A stretch of 11,856 nucleotides of DNA from Candidatus Babelota bacterium (lineage in GTDB: Bacteria; Babelota; Babeliae; Babelales; Babelaceae): positions 1-11,856 of the forward strand of contig PRDV01000070.1 in NCBI GenBank assembly GCA_003174035.1, read 5' to 3'. How positions within the stretch are numbered: the first letter of the stretch is position 1; each line of letters starts with the position of its first letter. Positions 1-8,500 of this stretch are shown in pieces. Position numbers and translations under genes: made by a program. The notes under the pieces are model-generated. The model had not been told where the DNA came from, searched no databases, and was given only the letters and a program-made list of their open reading frames with translations.

Positions 1-345
1 TACTCGATACGGCCATGTATTGGTTTGGGATATTTTTTCGCGCCCATCCTTGTCACCTATACGGGCAAGGACCTTTTCGTAAAGCTCAACCTCATAAGGC
101 AAAACCTTGGGAATTCCCTTGTACACGAGAACGTTCTGGCGAGGTGCCGCCTGCTGGTGCGCAGGTATACTAAAATAGGTATCTCCCTCCTGCTTACATT
201 GCAAGGCACCAGCGATAAATTGAGCGTCTACCAAATCTTTTGATAGGGTATACTCTGCAGCTTCTAGCAGCATACTCAAACCAAACGAAAGTACAATAAT
301 TGCAAAATAGCAGCCAATGATGGGTAATTGTCGCACATAGTTCAT
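1..345 (-). CDS. Unidentified exported or membrane-anchored protein, N-terminal part (runs off left edge)
   Basis: The frame starts at ATG 345 and stays open for 115 codons to base 1, so the gene continues beyond the window. An AAGGA ribosome binding site lies 5 bases before the ATG. The protein begins with a short basic segment, then a hydrophobic stretch at about residues 8-27 (IIGCYFAIIVLSFGLSMLLEA), which could be a signal peptide or an N-terminal membrane anchor. The rest, residues 28-115, is soluble and mixed in character, with one Cys near residue 50 and a Gln/Ala/Pro-rich patch near residues 67-76. I recognise no family. The start site, the hydrophobic N-terminus and the absence of stops argue that this is a real gene. 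It lies on the same strand as gatC-gatA, 78 bp after the last stop of the short region before it, and may be transcribed with it. Confidence 0.72.
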   Translation of the reverse strand, partial: MNYVRQLPIIGCYFAIIVLSFGLSMLLEAAEYTLSKDLVDAQFIAGALQCKQEGDTYFSIPAHQQAAPRQNVLVYKGIPKVLPYEVELYEKVLARIGDKDGREKISQTNTWPYRV

Positions 346-423
346 AGCATTCCTTCTCTTTTTTCTGAAATTTGCTTCCACACTGCTCCCTTGGGTTACA
401 CGTAGGGCCGATCCGCAAGGATG

Positions 424-601
424 TTATCTGTTATCCGTTTTTTTTGTTTCCTCAGTGGTAATAATAGTTCTTACGCCAGCAGTTTCCAAAGCTTTTATAG
501 CAATAGACTGAACCTGATGCCCTGCTTTCATTTAATTTTTGGGTAAGGAAGCGAATCATATCTTCCTGCTCCTTAATTTTTTCTCTATGCTTATCGCGCA
601 T
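424..601 (-). pseudogene. Short coding-like stretch after gatA, apparently frameshifted
   Basis: An ATG at 601 lies 20 bp after the gatA stop and opens a 49-codon frame ending at 452. Its first 24 residues look like a real charged helix (residues 3-20, DKHREKIKEQEDMIRFLT). Its last 20 are unlike a normal protein, rich in Cys, Tyr and Trp. The adjacent frame, from ATG 531 to TAA 424 (35 codons), is protein-like over exactly that part (residues 9-26, SIAIKALETAGVRTIITT) but has no ribosome binding site and a stop directly before its ATG. Skipping one base near 531-533 would join the two into a protein of about 58 residues. The simplest reading is a small gene broken by a one-base indel, either real or a sequencing error beside an A run. 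Two overlapping small genes or non-coding sequence remain possible. No family is recognised. Confidence 0.35.
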
Positions 602-621
602 CAATTCCACAGCAAAAAGCC

Positions 622-2067
622 TCACTTTAACACTGGATGCTGTGTATGCCAGGGTGTTGCTTGTTCGTATGCATAACCCGCTTGAAAAAGCGCTGCCTCT
701 GAAAGATCCCTGCCCATTAATTGGAATCCTACAGGCAATTTTTCTCGTGTAAATCCACAAGGAATAGCTAAAGCAGGAAGTCCCGTCAAATTTGCAGCAG
801 CGGTAAAATAGTCCTGCAAATCCATCTGTATCGGATTATCTCCAAAAGCATTAAACTTAAATGCCGGAGCAGCTGTTGTTGGCATAAATAAGGCATTACA
901 CTCTTTAAGCGCTCCTAAAAACTCATCACGCATGCATCCTTGCACTACTTTCGCACTCTTATAAAAGGCATCTGCATGGCCAACCGAAAGCACATAATTA
1001 CCGATAAGAATGCGCGATTTTACTTCAAGGCCAAACCCTTCATTACGGGTGTTCGTATACATATCGGTTAATGATTGCGACGACGGGCTTCGATAGCCAT
1101 AACGGACACCATCAAATCGAGCAAGATTAGAAGCGGCTTCAGCTCTACTTACCATGAAATACACCGCAGCAGAATGCTCCATCATAGGCAAAGTAATCCG
1201 CTTTATCCGCGCCCCTAAACGCTCAAATTCCTTTATGGCATCATTGAGTAATGTATACACTTCAGGATCGAAACCTTCAACCTCGAGAGCATTTTCTACA
1301 ACAGCCAATGTGAAACCCTCTGGCAGTTTACCATTAAGTCCAGAAGTATAATCTCTCCGCTCAACCGGCAAGGTTGTTGCATCAAGGGGATCATGTCCTG
1401 CGAGGGCCGAAAGAACCAGCGCATTATCGTGCACGGTTCGGGTTGCTATCCCCACCTGATCAAGAGACGAACCATATGCTACAATACCATATCGAGAAAT
1501 AAGTCCATAGGTAGGTCTTAATCCAACAATACCACAAAGGGCAGCAGGTTGACGAACAGATCCTCCAGTTTCTGTGCCTAGACCAAAGGGAACCAGTCCT
1601 GCAGCAACAGCTGCTACTGAGCCTCCGCTCGATCCACCGGGAACACGGTCATAATTCCAGGGATTATGGGTCTTCTTAAATGCTGAAGTTTCAGTAGAAC
1701 TTCCCATGGCAAATTCATCACAATTGGCACGGCCTAGTGAGAAAGAGCCTGACTCATGAAGTCGCGTTACAACCGTTGCGTCATAGGGAGCTCTGTAGTG
1801 CTCTAGAATTTTTGAGCCACATGAAGTGATGCGCCCGTTCTGACAAATATTATCTTTAAGAATCCCCGGAATGCCCGCTAAGGGTCCAGACGTAGACTTA
1901 GGAAATGAGAGAGAGTCTAGGTTAAAAGTCTCAAGCGCCGATCCTAACTGACCATCATGTTTCTCAAATCGTTGTAGGTAATAAGAGGCCAGCTCTTTTA
2001 CCGAGACTTTACCCGCATTGAGAGCATCTTTTATAGTTTTAATAGAAGCAAAAGCAAATTCATTCAT
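622..2067 (-). CDS. gatA: Asp-tRNA(Asn)/Glu-tRNA(Gln) amidotransferase subunit A
   Basis: GatA is the glutaminase subunit of the cytosolic GatCAB complex. It releases ammonia from glutamine, which GatB uses to turn Glu-tRNA(Gln) or Asp-tRNA(Asn) into the amidated form. At 481 residues it has the usual length. The amidase signature is intact: LKDNIC with catalytic Lys71, VPGGSSGGS with the bridging Ser146, and GGSVRQPA with nucleophile Ser170. The 75- and 24-residue spacings match the Lys79/Ser154/Ser178 triad of the staphylococcal enzyme. DEFAMGSSTE (117-126) and the family C-terminal pattern (GLPALAIP, PVGFQLMG, near the end ATPWHTQHP) are also present. The ATG at 2067 is 9 bp after the gatC stop, with TAAGG overlapping that stop as ribosome binding site, so translation of the pair is probably coupled. 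gatB is not in the window. Confidence 0.98.
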   Translation of the reverse strand: MNEFAFASIKTIKDALNAGKVSVKELASYYLQRFEKHDGQLGSALETFNLDSLSFPKSTSGPLAGIPGILKDNICQNGRITSCGSKILEHYRAPYDATVVTRLHESGSFSLGRANCDEFAMGSSTETSAFKKTHNPWNYDRVPGGSSGGSVAAVAAGLVPFGLGTETGGSVRQPAALCGIVGLRPTYGLISRYGIVAYGSSLDQVGIATRTVHDNALVLSALAGHDPLDATTLPVERRDYTSGLNGKLPEGFTLAVVENALEVEGFDPEVYTLLNDAIKEFERLGARIKRITLPMMEHSAAVYFMVSRAEAASNLARFDGVRYGYRSPSSQSLTDMYTNTRNEGFGLEVKSRILIGNYVLSVGHADAFYKSAKVVQGCMRDEFLGALKECNALFMPTTAAPAFKFNAFGDNPIQMDLQDYFTAAANLTGLPALAIPCGFTREKLPVGFQLMGRDLSEAALFQAGYAYEQATPWHTQHPVLK

Positions 2068-2076
2068 AACTCAACC

Positions 2077-2361
2077 TTAGTGTTTCAAAATCATAGGTAC
2101 CACAAAGAAATGCTCTTCACGCTGAGGAGCAAGTGCAAGTAATGGCTCAGCAGGTGTGGTAACCACCTCATCATCGCGCATAACATTAGATTGCTGCGGG
2201 AGTGGCTCACAGGAAACTGCTTCTGCAACGTTCTTTAAATTAGAAGCATAAGAGAGAACTGCCTGCAGTTTATCAATAAGGGGAGCAATCTCTTCCTCTG
2301 TAATGCTTATATTCGCTATTTTGCCCAATTTGAGCACATCTTCGCGGGTAATTTTGATCAT
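2077..2361 (-). CDS. gatC: Asp-tRNA(Asn)/Glu-tRNA(Gln) amidotransferase subunit C
   Basis: GatC is the small subunit that wraps around and stabilises the GatA-GatB interface. The 94-residue protein matches the family along its whole length: an N-terminal ITREDVLKLGKIANI helix, the EEEIAPLIDKLQAVLSY segment, the NVMRDDEV motif at about residues 61-68, and a C-terminal APQREEHFFVVPMIL that corresponds to the usual A-P-x-R-E-x-x-F-F-x-V-P ending. The start is placed at ATG 2361 because AAAGGA lies just before it and family members begin at this point. An in-frame ATG eight codons upstream (2385) has no ribosome binding site. It is the first gene of the gatC-gatA pair and is divergent from the giant gene, with 144 bp between the two starts. 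Confidence 0.96.
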   Translation of the reverse strand: MIKITREDVLKLGKIANISITEEEIAPLIDKLQAVLSYASNLKNVAEAVSCEPLPQQSNVMRDDEVVTTPAEPLLALAPQREEHFFVVPMILKH

Positions 2362-2410
2362 AACATCCTTTATTCGATAAGACATACCATGTCAGCATAT
2401 CATGCTAGCT

Positions 2411-2439
2411 AAGATACCGTAGAAATGATTTTTGAACAA
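2411..2439 (-). promoter_or_regulatory. Candidate sigma-70-type promoter for gatC-gatA
   Basis: On the minus strand a TTGTTC hexamer (2439-2434) and a TATCTT hexamer (2416-2411) are exactly 17 bases apart, the preferred spacing. Transcription would begin near 2404, about 43 bases before the gatC start. The match to consensus is only partial (3 of 6 and 4 of 6). A 13-base inverted repeat, AGCAT-ATC-ATGCT (2394-2406), covers the expected start point and could be an operator or chance. No equally good promoter was found for the divergent giant gene. Confidence 0.35.
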
Positions 2440-2505
2440 GCAATAATGATGGCAATCCGCTCAATTTTGGATTAGACTTTTCAAACCCAGTTGAAAGGAA
2501 AGGCC

Positions 2506-5500
2506 ATGAAGTTACGCCAAATACTCATTATGATGACTATCTATAGCTACTTGCCAGTCGAAGCGATGGAAAAAACTAAAGCAGCCGAAAAACCACTAAA
2601 CTTCCGAGAAAAAGAAATGCTTTTCGACCGCATTGTTGCAATCACCCAGGGGCAACTAAATGAAGTTCAACAAGCGCTCGATGCACTAGATGTTCTGCTT
2701 TCAAAGCAACACGGGCTTTTTCCGAAGTTGCAGGTACTAAAAGAACGATTTATTCAACCAGAATTACTCATTCGCACCGAAACAGCTTTCCGCGATGATT
2801 TATTAGCAACTTCACAGCTCTCTAAAGATCATATTGCGCTCGCACCTTTAGCAAAGCTTATCGAGGATATCAAGCAATGCGATCAGACGTCTGATCGAGT
2901 TAGAGATATCCTAAATCCTCTTGAAAAACATTACCAAGATTATTACAATGCATTTTTCTCACCAAGTGTGAAGCGACCTCAACACCTCCATCCTAAGGCA
3001 CTTCTCACTATAGAATCTCTTGGATCTGAGCACCCTGTTTCTTATCGCATTAGCCAAGAAATGGCTTATACGCTACTGTCAAAGGATATTTACGGATTCC
3101 TTAAAAAGAAAAATAAGGAGGGAAGCCATGCAGTAAGCTTTTTGAAGGACCCTAGTGGCGGCATTCATTTTAAAGGAAATACTGCCGTTAACGGGCTGGC
3201 GGTTGGCAAAGAAGCAGCACTTTATTGGCTTTCTCAAATACTATTCGGCCACGGGCTTTCATCTTCAGTGCTTGTCTTGCTTAATGATGTAGAAAAAAAG
3301 GAACCTGCAGAAAAATCTGCGACTCGTGCAAACTATAGTTTAGCAATTGTCAGTGGTAAGACAACAGATGAATATTTCAATGAAAATCCTCTGAGCGAAG
3401 GAGATTTTCTTTTAGGTACCCATCAGTACGTTGTGCAAGCATCAGATCACGTTGATGGTATCTCTCTGCAGGAATATATCGAGCTAGTGGCAAAAGGCAG
3501 TATGTCCTATGAAGATATTGATAAAGACAGCTTTAGTGAGCAGGTTTTGTTTAGCCTCCTTACCAATCCCTCAGATGGCACGCCGGGCAACTTTATGGTT
3601 AGGACCACTAAAAAGCCTTATACCATCGTAGCAATTGATAATGACATGGCCCTAGGGCCCGAGATGGTTTTTGTATCTGAGCATCAAAAACATAGCATCG
3701 AAGTTAAAAACGTATTGTATTGCTTACCCCTGATGGACAAGCCAATAAGTACCGCTGCTAAAAAAACAATCTTAGCGCTCGATCCACTGGTTGTTACCGT
3801 CGAGTGGCTCGCCCATCTTTATAAACAAGAACAGTCCTATAATGCGCTGACCACCACTCAGTATAGCAATGCAAAAAAGGGGCTCATACCTTATTTATCG
3901 CATGAAAATTATGCTCAATCACTCCTTCTTCCCCTTATGTTCAGTGAAGCCGTTCTAAAAAACTTGCAAAAAAAACTTTCATGTATTCAAGAGTTTCTTC
4001 AAAACAAGCCGCAAGCAACACATAAGGAACTTTTCAAAGAGCTTATTCCTACGGTATATGATTTTTATGATGCTCTCCAAAAAAGACATCAGGATGAGGG
4101 CATCATTGGAATTTTTAGACATATTTGCAACAGTAACTATGAGCAAGTATTCATCGAGGATGTAGTAAAGAAACCTCATAGAGCCTCTTCTGTGATCCCA
4201 AAATACTCTACAAAAGAGGAAAATATCACGCAAGCTCTGCTCCGAATCTTGCAATTTACCGACCTGAAGCATGTACGTCAGAAGGGTCTTTTTATACAAA
4301 CCATTCTTAACCACTTTTCAGGTATAGTTGACCCATCCGCCTTACACCCAAGTTGGTATAAAGAGAAGCTCCTGTTTCAGCTTTTAAAAGAACATGCCTC
4401 ACATCACGTCATCTCTTTTATACTCACCTTGGGCATTGATCGTGAAACAACCAATGATCAGGAATCTACGTTGCTCCATGTTGCCCTAGAATGTGACCAC
4501 CCGATTGAGGTCATTCAGTTATTCTTAACAAAATCTTTGATTAATAGCCAAGATGTTAAGAAAATAACTCCGCTCGATATCTCAATGGAGAAGAACAATA
4601 TCGTGGCATTTAAGCTGCTTATTGATGCAGGCGCAAGCCAATGCAGTACCACTATCGCATCTAAATTTTTTCAAAAATATCTGAGAAATCACGGCCTTCA
4701 AAATAGTTGTCTGAAGCTTATTTCACGAAATCAAGAGCTGGCATGGCAGGCTAGTTTTGAACTCATGTTCCCACCCACTGGTGATGGCCCCGCTGTGAGC
4801 ACAACACATTATCTAAAACGGGTATTGCGCACACCCATTAAGGATCAAGTTGTGGAAAATGACGGATTTAAGTCTTATGCACAACATGGAAACCATATCG
4901 TTGCCCGTGCTATTGGTGATCAACCCTTCCGGCAAGAGATTTACTTTAAGATTTACCCGGAACTTCCAGGAGTCGAGGAGTCAGTCGGAGCGTTTACCCG
5001 AAAGCTCATAGGTTATGGTGCCCCCTTTACCGAACTAATTAGGCTTGGAGATATACCAATTTTGCTTTCGCAAGGAATAAAAGGAAAACCGCTCATTGAT
5101 ATCATGAGACAGAACCCCACAGAATTAAAAAAGCTTGATGAGCGTGATCTTTCTGGTTTAATCATCGCAGCAATGCTCATTAACCCAGAAGACGGAAAAC
5201 CTGATAATTATCTCGTTGAAGCACATCCCACTCAGCAGGGCACATTCAGATTGGTATGCGTAGACAACGATCATGCATTTGTACCAGCCGTAGTCAAAGA
5301 AAAACCTGATAGAGGCTCAAAAACTGTTGTCCAGGTGAAAACGGTGCTCTACTGCCTCGATCAAATGAAAAATCCTGTTCATAGCGAAATCCGATCTCTT
5401 TTGTTAGATCTTGATATAGATCACTTTCTTGAACAATGGCTTCGTACCTGTAAAGAACTTCATTTTAGCTATGCGGGTCTTTTTACACCCCAAGAACAAT

Positions 5501-8500
5501 GGAGTAACTTTAAAGAGCAAGACTGTTTCATCGGCATTCCCTTTAAAGAAGGCCATATAGCTCACCTCTATGAAAAATTTATTCTTATGAAAGACATTCT
5601 TTCTGCTCATCCTGATATTTCTCATATAGAGCTGCTTGCTAAATTAGAGCCCCGTCTTGCAAAGCGCTACAAAGAATTCCTTTATGAAGAAATCGATTGT
5701 TTCGAACGCTTTAAGCGTGTTGACGCTCCATTTTATCGGCAGAATAGCTCAGGAGGACACACAACGGTCACCGACAGCGGCATGATTTTACAGTCGATGA
5801 ACATCCCCATTCAAGAGACCATTGCAGAACAGATTGAGCGCAAAGAATACAGTCCTTTACAAGCGCTTTCAGAGCTTACTAGTATACGTGAAGAGTTAAA
5901 ATCAAAAACCTTTAAATCTCTCTGCACAAATCTCGGCAAGCTCGACGCTAAAAGTCTTCACCTTAGTACAAGTTGGAGCGGTCTATTGCAGAGTATCAAT
6001 TTCAAGAAGCTCAGCCCAAGCGAACAAATGGCAGTACTAAAAGCAGTTCAACAACGAAAAAACTTATCCCAACTTTATTTTGCTCATTGCGAAGTATTAA
6101 CGGATGATATATTACAAAAAATGACGCTCGAACATCTCAAAATTATTGACCTACGGGGTTGTCCTAAAATCTCCCACGCAAGCATCGAATTTTTGGCTCA
6201 GCATGCACCTCTGCTTACAGAAATGAATTTAGCAGGATTAGGACAACTTAAAAATGTGGGCTCTCGAAAGAAATCTCTTTCATTACCAAGTATCGTCAGC
6301 CTCAATCTATCAGGATGCCAGAAGTTGAAAAAAATTTACCTGGAAGCACCCAACTTATGTTATATTAATATTAATAACTGCAGCCTGATGAGTAAAGAGA
6401 ATTTTGCTATTACTAGCCCAGCGTTAAAGAAATTCGAGTTCGAGGGTACTCTTATAGATTCTTTACCGAAACACTCTCTCCTCTTATATCGAGATTTTAA
6501 AAAACCAATCCCCTTTAATCCGTATGATGAACAGACTGAAGCAGATTTACTCTATCAGGCTATTTCTCAGAACAACGTAGACGTTGTACGCTCACTGATT
6601 ATGAATAGTAACGATCTTTTGAAAGTAAGTACGCAACCTTCTGTACTTGCTAACAGAAAAATTGCCTGGTGCCCCGATGGGAAAAAGCTAGCACTGGCTG
6701 CGATGGATACAAAAGAAGCATCAATAACAATATGGGACGTTAATCACGGAAAGCAACTGCTAAAAATCCCGCACGAGTCGTCGATCACCAGACTGGCTTT
6801 GAGCACAGATGGTTCGAAATTGGCCTTTGTTGATAAAGACAATACTGTCTTTGTTTATGATACTTACCGAAACAAGAAAATTAGTACAATGAGATACGCA
6901 ACGGACGTCAAACAACTCATCTGGAGTCCTGACGACAACAAGGTAGCAATCTCAAACCACGATGGAACGGTTCAAATCAAAAATCTATCATCAGGAAAAC
7001 TAAAATCATTGGATGCTTTTGGCACCATTTTTGATGTCTGCTGGAGTCCCGACAGCTCACGTCTGGGAATAGCTACTGTAAACTCAGTGTATATCATAAA
7101 CTGCGAAACCAGCAAGAGTGTTCGAATATTAAAACTTGATGCAGTGAATCTGCGCTTTATTGCCTGGAGTCCCAATGGCTCAAAACTTGCTTTTGCAACC
7201 GATCGCTTTTTGGAGGTATATGATGTTCATAGAAACAACACTGTTTTTATTACGCTCACTTTAGAAGAAGTTGTGAGTATCAACTGGAGTCCCGACAGCT
7301 CATATTTGGCTATTGCAAGTGCTTATAATGCAACATACCTGTATGCCATTGAAAATGTGCAAGCCCTTTTCTCACATCACTGGGCTTCCTATGAGCCCGA
7401 TATATATTCAGGCAACTTTATTACCTGGGCTGGTGATGGTTCTCACCTCATCACCAACACTCCTGAAAAAACAATGATCTGGGACGTGCAAGAACATAAA
7501 CTACTTTCAACCATCGATGCGCCTTCTAACAGAGAGGCTTGGTCCTCTGATGGACGCCATTTTGTAACACTCAGCAGCGAAAAACCTCCTTCTCAATCGA
7601 TACTAGACTGGGCTACCGCCTTTGCGCAAGCCGATCCTGCTATTTTCCAAACGTTGTTTGCGGATACTAAGTTTTTGAAAGACAGTGCTGGGGTTACCAT
7701 ACTTCTTCTGTCAGCCCTACAAGTTAGAACCACTGATCTGAAGAGATATGCAGAATTAATTAAGGTAATAGCGCAAAGGCCTGTCACTGAACTCAATCTA
7801 CAGGACTGCATGATCCCCGACACTACTTTTCAAGAAATTAATGTATCAATTCTCGAATCGATCAATCTTAATGGCTGCTCACAACTAAGCATCGATAGTA
7901 TCAAATTTCTTGCTCAGAAAGCGCCCAAGCTAAAAAGGTTACATCTTAAGGGGTGGAAGCAACTTGAGTCGCTCGGAACAGAGGAGCATGTCTTAAGATT
8001 CAACTCCCTCGAATCGCTCGAACTCACCGAATGTGTTAATTTGAGAAAAATCCATCTCATTGCCCCACAATTAACTACTATGGATACGAAACATTGCCCT
8101 CAGCTTGATACACCTACCAAGTCAACAAGGGTACAAGCAGCGTTCGGTAAAAATGATGCTGAGTATCGCTCGCCACGCATACAGGATTCTGCTACTCCTT
8201 CACTTCCTCAAAGAGGCTCCTCATTATTGGTTGACAAAGAGGCTGCACAAGATCCGTTGGCAATATTTCATTATGCCATTAAAAACAATCTCATCGAACA
8301 TGCTATCCTGGCACTCGATATGATGCCAAACAATGTACAACTGAATGCATTAAAAGAATGCTTGCCGCTCCACGTGTATACTTTAAACCATGCAGCTCCG
8401 ATTCGAGCCCTAGCATGGAATAAAGATAGCACAAAATTAGCAACCATCTGCACTGATCATACAGCGACGGTCTGGGATGTAATAAAGCAGAACTCCCTCT

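Noticed and set aside
25..243. Plus-strand 72-codon frame at the left edge
   Set aside because: It is antisense to the open minus-strand gene at 1-345 and has no ribosome binding site or recognisable feature.
194..418. Minus-strand 74-codon frame overlapping the left-edge gene
   Set aside because: It has a Cys/Trp/Arg-rich, unnatural composition and no ribosome binding site, and the adjacent frame from 345 is clearly the coding one.
421..446. Possible plus-strand terminator (GGAT ... ATCC followed by a run of T)
   Set aside because: The stem is only four base pairs with a ten-base loop, and no plus-strand gene ends upstream of it.
2394..2406. Inverted repeat AGCAT-ATC-ATGCT as an operator site
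   Set aside because: Five-base arms are too short to separate from chance, so it is mentioned only in the promoter entry.
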